NCBI GenBank assembly: GCA_963170055.1
Contig: CAUJGJ010000313.1
Span: 716,701 to 780,700, forward strand
Length of the DNA stretch: 64,000 nt
Direction of reading: 5' to 3'
Source: Halisarca cf. caerulea
Taxonomy: Eukaryota > Porifera > Demospongiae > Chondrillida > Halisarcidae
Shown: positions 24,759 to 35,364 of the stretch, piece after piece
How the letters are laid out: each line of letters begins with the position of its first letter
Numbering within the stretch: the first letter of the stretch is position 1
Made by a program: the position numbers and the translations under genes
Notes under the pieces: generated by a model
Seen by the model: the letters and a program-made list of their open reading frames with translations, nothing else
Told to the model about the DNA's origin: nothing
Databases searched by the model: none

Positions 24759-25078
24759 GGACTAAATGGACTGCAGGTCCATTAGCTGGTACCCAATTAA
24801 TTATTGGTAGCAATTAATTATTGGGTACACAAATAGTTAAGTGTTTGTTGTCAGCCAATTCATTGCTAATTAAGCATGTAATTAATTAGGAGCTGCTAAT
24901 TTATTAGGTGTTACAAAATAACTTAATTTTCCCTATACCCCCAGTCCAGCTCCTTACGCCATGGCTAACCTCTACCTATTCAGAGGTTCCCTCAGCTAAG
25001 TAATTAGTCCTCGTCTTGCTAACTATGTACGCATGGCTTGTATTTTGTTATTGGCTATTCCTGACAGCTGATGTTAAA
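24759..25078 (+). repeat. Split direct repeat B2
   Basis: 320 bp copy of B1, at the right end of the retrotransposon. The 153-bp spacer before it contains a (TTG)n run. Confidence 0.9.
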
Positions 25079-25335
25079 CGTACGTGCACAAGGTCTGCAC
25101 TTCGATGATCGTCGACTTCAGCGCTCTTTTCGTTCGATCATTTGTTTCTAGATGGGTACATTGATATTAGTCAGGTAACTGCATAGATTTCTAGTTTCGT
25201 TATCTTACAAGATTTGATCGTGTTCCTTCTCAACTGCAGTGAAAACCTATTCAAGCAACCGTTTCGCTATAAAAGGAAAAACCGCACGAACAAGGGTGTA
25301 TAAAAACCATTTAAAAATGGTGCAAGGATGTATAA
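25079..25335 (+). repeat. Repeat X, segment 4
   Basis: From CGTACGTGCACAAGG to about AAAATGTAAC. It is the inverse counterpart of about 58020-58275, including CAACTGCAGTG and ACCGCACGAACAAGGGT. It closes the X copy begun at 9650. Confidence 0.8.
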
Positions 25336-25438
25336 AATATAAAATGTAACATTTGTAAGTACCAAGAATTGGGAGCTAGATGAGGAGCAAGTAGCTGTAT
25401 TCCGATTCAGGCTTTACATGCATTCAGTTACATGATAT

Positions 25439-26085
<647 letters not shown>

Positions 26086-26247
26086 GTCCACTTTGGCTTT
26101 CCATACTCCAAGGAGGTAAAGGAACCCGACATCCACTACTCGGTACTCGAAACTCGGGGATTATTATTCTTCAGACGCCGGCCTCCCTGGGACCATAGGG
26201 TACGTACGTAGATTATTCTATGGTAGTATAGAATATCTATGCTATGA

Positions 26248-26293
26248 CCATAGATGATAGGCTATGGTCGCTTACCACGGTACGACGCCCTAG
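26248..26293. repeat. Short dispersed repeat, copy 1
   Basis: ATAGATGATAGGCTATGGTC followed by GCTTACCACGGTACGACGCC recurs almost unchanged at 53714-53752. Confidence 0.7.
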
Positions 26294-26401
26294 GTAGCCT
26301 AGAATCTACAGTGGATTTCGGTTGCGTTCGAATGGCACGCGTGCGCCGGCGCCGGTGGTGAATTCGCGCGTAATTTCGAATTATAGGTAAAATTTGTAAG
26401 T

Positions 26402-27391
26402 ATGTCAGCTGAACCTGGTCGGAAGAAGCCGTACTCCAGCAATATTGGATGGAGAGTAGTTTATCAAAGACTAGGAATGGAGAGATCATTTGCAGAAATC
26501 GCAAAGAGTATGCAAATTGCCATCAGCACTGCTCACCGCATTTACAAGAAATTCGAAGAGACAGGAGAAGTTGGCCAAGGAGCAAAACCATTGCAAGCAG
26601 CAAGTACTAGAAGTAAGCTAGATGATCAACACAAATTGTTCATCATTGCCCTAGTAGCAGTCAATCCAACCATGTACTTGAAGGAGATTTGTACTGCTAT
26701 CCATGATGTCACTGGTTTGGTGGTTTCTCCATCTGCTGTCTGCAAAACACTGCATGGGATGGGCTATTCAAGGAAGAAGGTGACACAAATTGCTCTGCAA
26801 CGCAGCATGCATTTCAGGGCAGCATTTCGAGCCCAAGTTGCTGATTACCGACCTGAATACTTTGTTTGGGTTGATGAGACAGGGTGCGATCGCAGAAACT
26901 ATGTAAGGAAGTTTGGATATTCTTTAAGAGGAATGTCACCAATCTGCTATCAGTTGCTTAAACGAGGTCAGAGATTATCTGCTATAGCTGCCATTTCATC
27001 TGACGGTCTTGTGGGGGTTGAGATCACAGAAGGCACAGTAGATGGCAGCAAATTTGTTGACTTCATCCATGGAATACTTATTCCTGAAATGGAGCCTTTT
27101 GATGGCACTGCGAAGAGGTCAATTGTGATAATGGATAATTGCTCAATTCACCACACTGCTGATGTAGCCCAGGCTCTTGAAGATGCTGGTATTCTGGTCA
27201 TGTACCTTCCACCATATAGTCCAGACCTCAATCCGATTGAAGAATGTTTTAGTTACATAAAGTACTTCTTGATGGCCCATGATGATGTGCTACAAGTGAG
27301 CAACAATCCAAAAAGCATACTGCTATCAGCTTTTGATAACATTACTGCTGCACAGTGTAAGGGATGGATTTCTCATGCAGGGTACAACTGA
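26402..27391 (+). CDS. IS630/Tc1/mariner-class transposase, DD34E, intact
   Basis: A 329-residue intronless frame. The N-terminal half has two helix-turn-helix parts: residues about 28-60 (ERSFAEIAKSMQIAISTAHR) and about 78-125 (IALVAVNPTMYLKEICTAIH, ending KTLHGMGYSRKKV). The catalytic domain has Asp in FVWVDETGCDRR (about residue 158), Asp in SIVIMDNCSIHHT (about 245) and Glu in YSPDLNPIEECFSYIK. There are 34 residues between the second Asp and the first Glu. All are hallmarks of IS630/Tc1/mariner enzymes, and the length is normal for the class. The start ATG follows the left inverted repeat by about 60 bp. It should cut and paste the flanking element. Confidence 0.92.
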   Translation: MSAEPGRKKPYSSNIGWRVVYQRLGMERSFAEIAKSMQIAISTAHRIYKKFEETGEVGQGAKPLQAASTRSKLDDQHKLFIIALVAVNPTMYLKEICTAIHDVTGLVVSPSAVCKTLHGMGYSRKKVTQIALQRSMHFRAAFRAQVADYRPEYFVWVDETGCDRRNYVRKFGYSLRGMSPICYQLLKRGQRLSAIAAISSDGLVGVEITEGTVDGSKFVDFIHGILIPEMEPFDGTAKRSIVIMDNCSIHHTADVAQALEDAGILVMYLPPYSPDLNPIEECFSYIKYFLMAHDDVLQVSNNPKSILLSAFDNITAAQCKGWISHAGYN

Positions 27392-27832
27392 ATCCTCTAA
27401 ATAATATATAGTATACTGCTGCAACTGCATGCAACATTAACTCACATATCCAAACCTTATTGAAAATTAATATCAAATGTCACTATTATAATTGATTTTA
27501 ATTTGAATCATAATTACAATTACAATCAAGAATATAATCATTAGAAATTGAATAATATATGCATGTGCACACTGCATATAATATAACACTGAATAAATCA
27601 AAATTATAATTGAATAATATAAAATTTGTCAACATGATTAATCAATATAATATCAAAGGATGCAAATAAAACTCAATAAACTCAGTCTGACAGTGACACA
27701 TACAAATACTGTCATGCAAGAAAAGCTGACAGTGTGGGTAAGAATCAACAAAAGGCAATTGACAATGTCTATACTTAGTCTATTATTATGACATTATACT
27801 ACAAAAAAACTAAACGTCTAAACTTATAAAGA

Positions 27833-29231
27833 CTAAAATTTCTGTATGTCACTCAGAATACTTCTTTGCATATCTGTGTATTCATCCAATGAAATAGCTC
27901 CACGTTCCATCAATGAGTGCCATTTATCTAGTTGGTCTATGCACTGTGAGCGGTATTGAATACGTCGACCAGGAGACAAAGACTCTGGAGCAAGTTTTTG
28001 ACCAGATTCCATCCGAGGTTTGGGTCTTTTAAAGAAGGGCTTATCAGGAGGATTCTCATACGAGATGTGCTTCTTCATCTGGATCATATGAGCCCATGTA
28101 CGTACCTGCTCTGGTGTAAAATCTTCTCCATGCTTTTCACTTAACTGGTCCACAATGTCCTCCAATTCATTCATTTTTTGGATCTGTTTGGTGTACTTTG
28201 AAGGTCCGGTGTGTTTGCTTGATCCAGGTACTGCCAGATCTTCGTCTACATCAATAGTTAGCTGACTCCTCTTTTTAGGTACAGTAACTGGTGGCAATTC
28301 CTCTTTTATCCACAAAACAATCTTCTTCTTAAGCCTGTGTGCTGCATACATGTTAGCCAAATCATTATCATCTTTGAGGGGAATTTGTCTTCCTTTGGTA
28401 CCATGCCCTGGCTCAATATATCCTAATGCAAAATCTGGTGGCACATCTCCAAAACACTCCTTTAGTTGGTCTTTCATGCCTGCAAGATTGGTATACATGA
28501 TGGTGTTATTCCAAGTCCTTAGCTCAACACCACCCTTCTTCCTTATTAATTTCACTTCATACAATAACTGGATTCCAGTGGAAGGTTGCACTTGAGTGGG
28601 GCAAGGGACAGTGTTGTTCTGGGTTAAATTCGAGATTCCAGAAATGCTCACAACAGTCATGGTCTGCACAGAATAATAGAACTAAGTCAAAATACCTAAA
28701 TAGCAAATTGTGGATCAAGTGTCAAGTACAGTAAAACCTGTCTATAACGAACAGTCACTCAAGCGACCAAGTAATTGTGGTCTCTGTAGACAAGTGGTCC
28801 TTCTACAGAGGTACTTTAGTATAACTGAAGTGGACAATGAGCCAGCCTACCGTAGTCTCTACAGACAGGTGGTCTTTAAGGCAAGTTTCACAGTACTAGG
28901 CAAAATTAGCTATATATAATGAGCGAATGTCTACCTGGTATAAACATTTCTACTTGTCAATGACTACATTTCATCATCATGTATGCATGGCTTAACCTTG
29001 AGTAATCAAGACACAGCAGCATTGAAAAGTGTCACAAACCAGTGCTGACTTGAATAAGCGCTGGATGAGAATTGCAGCCTAATGTTAGTTCTAACAGCAA
29101 AAATGACTGATCGCGACCGGTCTGACTTTCATGACAACACTTAGAGTAATACTCAAGTATGACCTATTAAGTAACAAACGAAAGAACAGCAAAAAACTCA
29201 CCGAATTACTGGAAGATGAAGAAGCCGCCAT
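27833..29231 (-). CDS. PB1-like accessory gene of the Tc1/mariner element, two exons
   Basis: Exon 1 is 29231-29202 (MAASSSSSNS) with donor GTGAGT. Exon 2 is 28663-27833 after acceptor TCTGTGCAG. The join is in phase and gives 286 residues. Residues about 35-125 resemble a PB1 domain: YEVKLIRKKGG with the basic first strand, and GRQIPLKDDNDLANMY like the acidic OPCA motif. The C-terminal half is charged and probably helical (KMNELEDIVDQLSEKHGEDF), with WAHMIQMKKH and DKPFFKRPKP segments. PB1 domains make protein-protein contacts; here they could link to the transposase or a host factor, but that is inference. The intron carries a short mariner-type MITE. It may be a captured host gene or a true second transposition gene. 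Confidence 0.75.
28727..28895. mobile_element. Short mariner-type MITE in the PB1-gene intron
   Basis: Bounded by TACAGTAAAACCTG and the inverse-like CAAGTTTCACAGTA. It contains GGTCTCTGTAGACAAGTGGT, a block also found in the MITE cluster at 60.1-60.5 kb and near 52440. It has no coding capacity. Confidence 0.6.
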
Positions 29232-29570
29232 TATTACATAAGAGAGCGCCAAAATTGGTTTGATCATAGATATCTAGGATAACGAGAGTTGACGCGCATG
29301 CACGCACGCATGCACGCGCATTCGAACGCAGCCGAAATTGACTGTATGCTATGACGTAGCTGGTCATCTGGCCGGGTAAAGTCCCAGTTTACAAAACATG
29401 TACACGCCCCCTCCAAATTAATGGGTTGGCCTCTTCCTTTGGTACTTTCTATTTTGCGGACCGTTGTCATAATGATATGGGGCCCCCCGTAGATATGAGG
29501 ACCCCCGTCCCCAAATCTACGTAGATATGGGGACCCCATAATAAATATGGGGCCCCACTGTACAGCGATG

Positions 29571-29614
29571 CATAGATAATCTATACATACGTACGTATGT
29601 ATAGATTATCTATG
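29571..29614. repeat. 44-bp perfect palindrome
   Basis: Two 22-base arms with no spacer, centred on ACGT at 29591-29594 (CATACGTACGTATG core). Could extrude a cruciform. Confidence 0.9.
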
Positions 29615-29939
29615 AGCGATGTGCCATGAGATTTAGATTTTAAGCGATATTTAACAAAAATGTATCTACGACTCGAAGAAAGGATTAAGCGTGCGACAAT
29701 ACGTAAGAAGGCGAAATGGGCGAGCGAATGGGCACATGGGCAGCAGAAAGAAGGATTATCCGACGGCAGATTTACATTCAGCAAAATTTTCCATTATGTG
29801 ACTAAACGCAAATACGCACCTGTCTCCACGAAGTTAGAAAAACATGCTCTCATGCAAGGAAGCGAGACAAGTTCTTTTTACAATTACTGTAGAGGAAGAA
29901 CATCTCAGTCTACTTAGTCTATGTAAGTGGTGGCAGAAA

Positions 29940-30558
29940 GTACAAATCAACTTGATGTCCAAACTATATTGCATGGTATGTATGAATTTATATATTAAAT
30001 TAAATATTAATATAATGTAATAATATTTTATAGATATCTCTATCTAATGAACAGTTGCAGCCACTAGAAATTGCAATCCGTGAGAAACTTATTCCTGCAC
30101 TTACCGGAACAAAAGCTCTAGCTCACCGAGTATGAAAGGGATCTCTTCGCTCTCCCAATCAGAGATGGTGGTATGGGCATACCCATTACACACCAGATAT
30201 CTTCTCAGCAGAGATCCCTCTCACAAAGGATATGTGGTCCGTTGGTAAAAGCAGTGATAAATCAACAGAGAGTGCTCGACACCAACCTTCTTCAGGAGCA
30301 TGCTGAGAACAAGAAGGAAGTCATAAGACAACATCTTCATGAGAAAAGTGTTATCTCTTAGAGTCTAGCAGAACTGTGGAGCACCTCCCATCCAAACTTC
30401 AACGTCAGATAGCAATCATCAGCCAAGATGGTGCATCTTCCTGGCTGTCCACCATTCCTCTGAAAGTTTATGACTTTGCTCTCCATAAGCGTGCTTTTCA
30501 TGATGCTGCATGTGGCTCTCAGATATGGCTGGCCCCCAGATGGTGTGCCAACTTTTAA
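29940..30558 (+). pseudogene. Fragment of an RLE-type LINE, thumb and linker region
   Basis: Broken frames give IREKLIPALTG, then YERDLFALPIRDGGMGIPIT, then GASSWLSTIPLKVYDFALHKRAFHDA. The same three blocks occur in the minus-strand copy at 50.3-51.5 kb (KLLPAFTG, RELLAFPARHGGLGIP, GASAWLTSLPLAKYGF). No zinc finger or endonuclease follows here, and several stops interrupt it. Confidence 0.6.
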
Positions 30559-31079
30559 TTTCCGTGCGTATTTAATCGTCGTAATTTAATTTCTGTATAT
30601 ATGTATGCTGCATGTAAATGTACTATGAATTCAAAAAAAAAAATATAGAGCCTATGGTATTACAACATATTTATGCAGTTATATTGCATGCACTATATGT
30701 TATTAAGCAGCTTCTTGAAACGATGTCTAATTTCTTTAATTTGGACATTGATCTCTTAGACTACCTGTTTGTATACTTTGATTTGATAATTTTGTGTCGA
30801 TCACAGTACTGTACTGATTATACTATCCGATAATTAGCACTGAACATTTATTTGACAATTACTTTGAGCAAACAATGTTAAGAATTTGGACTGTTACAAT
30901 ACACTACATGACTAAATGTTCTACATCTTTTCCAATATCACATGTAGTGTCCTCTCTGGAGAGTATACAATGCAGGACATTCAACTTCTTGGGCTACTCC
31001 GGCTATAATTGCTCCTACAGGAGGAAGAAGATTGTTTCAATGGATGACAACTGTTACACAAATTATTACTCCAACCATT

Positions 31080-31345
31080 GCATTTCAAAGCACAAATTTT
31101 GTATTCCGATGCAGAACACAAATTTGTTATCCAGCATTACAAATCAGAGCACAATTTTGTAATCCAACATTGTACTTCAGAGCATGCACAAATTTGAAAT
31201 CCAACACTATTGTACTTCAGAGCACAACTTTGTAATCCAATATTGCACTCCAGAGTACTAACTAGTATTCCATAATGTGGATGGATTAACTTCAAAACAC
31301 AAATTTGTATTCCAGCATGTAAATACGGAATATAAATTTGTATTT
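31080..31345. repeat. 33-36-bp tandem repeat
   Basis: About seven irregular copies of a unit like CAGAGCACAAATTTGTAATC followed by CAACATTGTACTT. Confidence 0.75.
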
Positions 31346-31509
31346 CAACACAATAAGAATTCACACCACAAACAAAGACTAAGACATAATGATATGGTCA
31401 GCTATACCATCATGATGGAATCACCTAGGAAAGGATATTATTACTCTACGTATACTTCCAGAAAGATAATGCCATGTGGCAATAAGTACATACTAACTTT
31501 CACTGATGG

Positions 31510-34055
31510 CATGTAGATGTGGGGACCCCACACTATACTCAGTATAGGCCCCAGCATAGCATGCTGTGTGTGAAACCCATGTACTGTAGATATGGGGACC
31601 CCATGCACATTACCGAGTTCCAGGTTAACATGTATGTGAGACCCATGGCCATGTGATAGCATGTAGATATGGGGACCCCATACTATACTCAGCAGTGTTG
31701 TGGTAATGGTAATTAGTAATTGTAATCAATTGTAATTAGGTATACATTTGCCAGTAATGGTAATGTAATTGTAATGGAGCTGTTTCAGTCTCAGAGTAGT
31801 CGTAATGGTAATTGGTATTCTTTAGCTATTTGCATCAAATTACACAATTACCATGCAACTACTCTGATGCATATTGTTTATATCTGTGGATATATTTTGC
31901 CCCCTAAGAAGGTAGATTTTGGCTAGTTTGAGGCTATTTCTGTGCTACAGTTAACCGGGCGGCTGGTGGAAACGGGAAAATAACATCAATCACATGATTT
32001 AGATCACTACATATATGAAATCTCGGTAAGGTACAATAACTTTTGCAAGCATCCAAGAATATATTTGTAATTAGTAATTGTAATTGCAATTGTAGAAATG
32101 TAGTTGCAATGGTAATTGATTACTTTAGTGGAGGTCCGTAGTGGTAATGGTAATGGTAATGCTTTGATACTGAGATAATCGCAATGGTAGTTGATTATGA
32201 TACCCCTGTAATGGCCACAACACTGATACTCAGTCTAAGCCCCCAACATAGCATGCTGTGCGTGAGACCCATGTAGATATGGGGACCCCACACACTATAC
32301 TCAGTCTAAGCCTTCAACATAGCATGCTGTGCATGGAACTGTAGATATGGGGACCCCACAATATAGAGTTCCAGTTTAACATGTATGTGAGACCCATGGC
32401 CATGTGACAGCATGTAGATATGGGGACCCCACACTATAGGGTCCCAGCATAGCATGACTTGTTGTACATGGAGCCCATGTAGATATGGGGACCGAACACT
32501 ATATTATATAGGGCTCCTGTTTAACATGTATGTGAGACCCATGTGACAGCATGTAGATATGGGGACACCATACTATACTCAGTCTAAGCCCTCAACATAG
32601 CATGCTGTGTGTAAGACCCGTGTAGATATAGGGACCCCACACACTATACAAATATAAGGCCCCAGCATAGCATGCTGGGCATGGACCCCATGTTGATATA
32701 TTCCAACACAATAAGAATTCATGCACACCACAAAAAAGACTAAGACTCCATACAGCAATGTTATGTATTTCATGATACTAACTTTGTATTACACAAATTG
32801 GATTTCTGTGCATGTTATATAAAACTGCATATTAGTTACGTTTGTGGTAATAAGTACATAGTACTAACTTTCACTGATGGCATGTAGATATGGGGACCCC
32901 ACACTATACTCAGTATATAGGCCCCAGCATTGCATGCTGTGTGTGAAACCCATGTACTGTAGATGTGGGGACCCCACATTACCGAGTTCCAGTTTAACAT
33001 GATGTGAGACCCATGGCCATGTGACAGCATGTAAATATGGGGACCCCACACTATAGGGCCCCAGAATAGTATGACTTGCATGGAGCCCATGTAGATATGG
33101 GGACCCCACACATTATACTGAATATAAGGCCCCAACATAGCATGCTGTGCATGGAGCCCATGTAGATATGGGGACCCCATACTATACTCAGTCTAAGCCC
33201 CCAATATAGCATGCTGTGCATGAGACCTGTGTAGATATGAGGACCCCATGTAGATATTGGGACCCCACAAAACAGGGCCCCAGCATAACATGCTGTACGT
33301 GAGACCGGTGTAGATATGGGGACCCCACACTATAGGGACCCAGTATAACATGCTGTGTGTGTGAGACATATGTAGATATGGGGACCCCATGTAGATATAG
33401 GGACCCCACACAACAGGGCCCCAGCATAGCATGCTGCGTGTGAGACACATGTAGATATGGGGACCCCACACAACAGGGCCCCAGCATAGCATGCTGTGTG
33501 TGAGACACATGTAGATATGGGGACCCCACACTATAAGGCCCCAGCATAACATGTTGTACGTGAGACCCGTGTAGATATGGGGACCCCACACAACAGGGCC
33601 TCAGCATAGCATGCTGTGTGTGAGGCATGTGTTGACATGGGGACCCTACACTATAGGGACCCAGCATAGCATGCTGTGTGTGAGACACGTGTAGATATGG
33701 GGACCCCACACTATACTCAGTCTAAGCCCTCAACATAGCATGCTGTGCATGGAGCCCATGTAGATATGGGGACCCCGCACTATAGGGCCCCAGCATAGCA
33801 TGCTGTGTGTGAGACACGTGTAGATATGGGGACCCTACACTATAGGGACCCAGCATAGCATGCTGTGTGTGAGGCACGTGTTGACATGGGGACCCCACAC
33901 TATAGGGACCCAGCATAGCATGCTGTGTGTGAGACACATGTAGATATGGGGACCCCGCACTACAGGGGTGAGACACGTGTAGATATGGGAACCCAGCATA
34001 GCATGCTGTGCATGAAACACATGTAGATATGGGGACCCCACACTCCATACTCAGT
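31510..34055. repeat. 60-bp minisatellite array
   Basis: About 35 diverged copies of a unit of about 60 bp containing GTAGATATGGGGACCCCACA, TATAGGGCCCCAGCATAGCA and TGCTGTGTGTGAGACACATG. It is interrupted at 31693-32225 by a hAT MITE and at about 32700-32870 by sequence resembling the flank at 31340-31510, which is itself duplicated. The minus-strand frames with a repeated GSPYLH motif are by-products of a period divisible by three. Confidence 0.9.
31693..32225. mobile_element. Non-autonomous hAT MITE
   Basis: A 533-bp element with ends CAGTGTTGTGG and CCACAACACTG, flanked by an exact 8-bp duplication ATACTCAG (31685-31692 and 32226-32233), which is the hAT hallmark. The interior is rich in GTAATGGTAATT-like repeats. 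The target site is a unit of the 60-bp minisatellite. Confidence 0.9.
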
Positions 34056-35318
34056 ATAAGGCCTCAACATATTATGCTTGTAATAGGCCTCAACATTACA
34101 CCACCATACTATGGCCACACATAGTAATAATAATCTGTGTAGCTATGGAGACTCCACAATATAGGAACCATACACAACATGTCATGCATGGAATTTGTGT
34201 ATAACTATGGATGGGGACCTCATAACTGGACCCCAGTAAGCAATTGGGTCAGTCGATTCCTGAGTGTGCTCAAGTTCTAAAGAACAACTGCCTATCATAA
34301 CGTTACTATTTACCTCTCAGCTGGGAAGGAACAAGCTATTCTAGTGACTATCGTTATACTTACTGATATAGTGGATACTGAAGAACCTCCTGGTGTTGAT
34401 CTCTGTCCTAACAACTCTGTTCTATCGTTTAAAGTTAGCTTGTAAGTTGTTCATGATCAAATCCGTACCACAAGATGCACTGAAACAGTCTTGGCATTCT
34501 AAATTTCACTGAGCCGAGATATGAGCCTCGTATAAAGAAATTAGGCGGTTGTAAAACTCATCGGAACGAAAATACTGTTGGTTTCCAGAAAGTCCCCAAA
34601 ACTACGGCAGGAGCCCCATTTCTATCGTAGCTATGGGGCCCGGGAGCCCCATATCTACGCAAATATAGGGCCGGGGGGCCCCATATCTACGTAGATTTGG
34701 GGACGGGGAGCCCCAAATTCAAGGGTCCCCATTTTCACATGACACCGTCCGCGTGGACGCGGACCCATACAAAAGATAGGAACAATGATTAGCACTCTAA
34801 AATGCGGACTTTTATTGGATACCCAACATGCCTAAAACGTAACAGCTCAACAGTGCATGAGCCGTTATAATGCCTTGAACCATAAACAGCTTTTCTAAAG
34901 GCCACCATTCACCTTAAATCAACTCTAAAAGTTCTCAATGAACCAAGTTAAAAATCAATTTCTGCACGTTTCACGTGCACTCACATATAGTTCAACAGCA
35001 GAGCTGTGCGAACTCTATCTCTGAACGAATTGCTGCCCTTATGAAATTGCAAACTGGCAATAGGCCTGGAGTGAGCCAAACCAATCTCGCTCTAGTCTGG
35101 AGTAACCGTCAGCAGATTAATCTCGCTCCGCTCCATCAGAACGAGAATTTGTCACTACGCCGAACTAGCCTAGTTACATAAGGTCTATGCATATATACAC
35201 GACCCTATACACCTAGGGTCTATGCATAGAGGGTCAATAGTCTATGCTAGTATCTGTCCACAGGCAGGGAACTTCTGCTTACACGGTCCGCACACTCGGT
35301 CCGCGTCCACGTGGACGG
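34056..35318. other. Right part of the TIR element without recognised genes
   Basis: Non-coding between the minisatellite and the right inverted repeat. It holds an inner inverted block (34620-34735) and a GTCCGCGTCCACGTGGACGG palindrome-like box near 35300 that echoes CCGTCCGCGTGGACGCGGAC at 34745. Confidence 0.5.
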
Positions 35319-35364
35319 TCCGCAAAATAGAAAGTACCTCTTCCTTTTGATCCAGTGAAGAGCT

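Larger units (their letters stand above)
19975..25078 (+). mobile_element. Ngaro-type tyrosine-recombinase retrotransposon
   Basis: The order is A1 (19975-20312), coding region, B1 (23948-24267), A2 (24268-24605), a 153-bp spacer and B2 (24759-25078). This split direct repeat order A1-ORFs-B1-A2-B2 is the mark of Ngaro and PAT elements. The coding order is gag remnant, reverse transcriptase, RNase H, tyrosine recombinase, with no room for a methyltransferase, which favours Ngaro. A1 and A2 differ by about one base and B1 and B2 look identical, so insertion is recent. It sits inside repeat X. The RT frame is broken by one frameshift and two TGA codons, so this copy is not autonomous. Confidence 0.9.
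26309..29344. mobile_element. Two-gene Tc1/mariner-class element, complete
   Basis: A 3036-bp element with TA at each border (26307-26308 and 29345-29346). The terminal inverted repeats share CAGT..ATTTCGG.TGCGTTCG over about 28 bp with about four differences. Two convergent genes fill it: a DD34E transposase starting 93 bp inside the left end and a two-exon PB1-like gene starting 113 bp inside the right end. Neither frame is broken, so the copy may be young. The AT-rich middle (27392-27832) holds no other gene. Confidence 0.85.
29442..35339. mobile_element. 5.9-kb TIR element filled with minisatellite
   Basis: The ends are inverse copies sharing ACTTTCTATTTTGCGGACCG (29445-29464 and its inverse at 35319-35338). 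TCTTCCTTT is present directly outside both ends, a probable 9-bp target duplication. Inner repeats CCCCGTCCCCAAATCTACGT are also inverted (about 29507-29540 and 34670-34710). The 9-bp duplication suggests a MULE-like mover, but no transposase is present. The cargo is a 44-bp palindrome, a LINE fragment, a 33-36-bp repeat, a 60-bp minisatellite and a hAT MITE. Confidence 0.7.

Noticed and set aside
32836..34048. Minus-strand proteins with a repeated GSPYLH motif
   Set aside because: A 60-bp minisatellite keeps frame by chance; units differ without regard to codon position and no start context or splice signal is seen.
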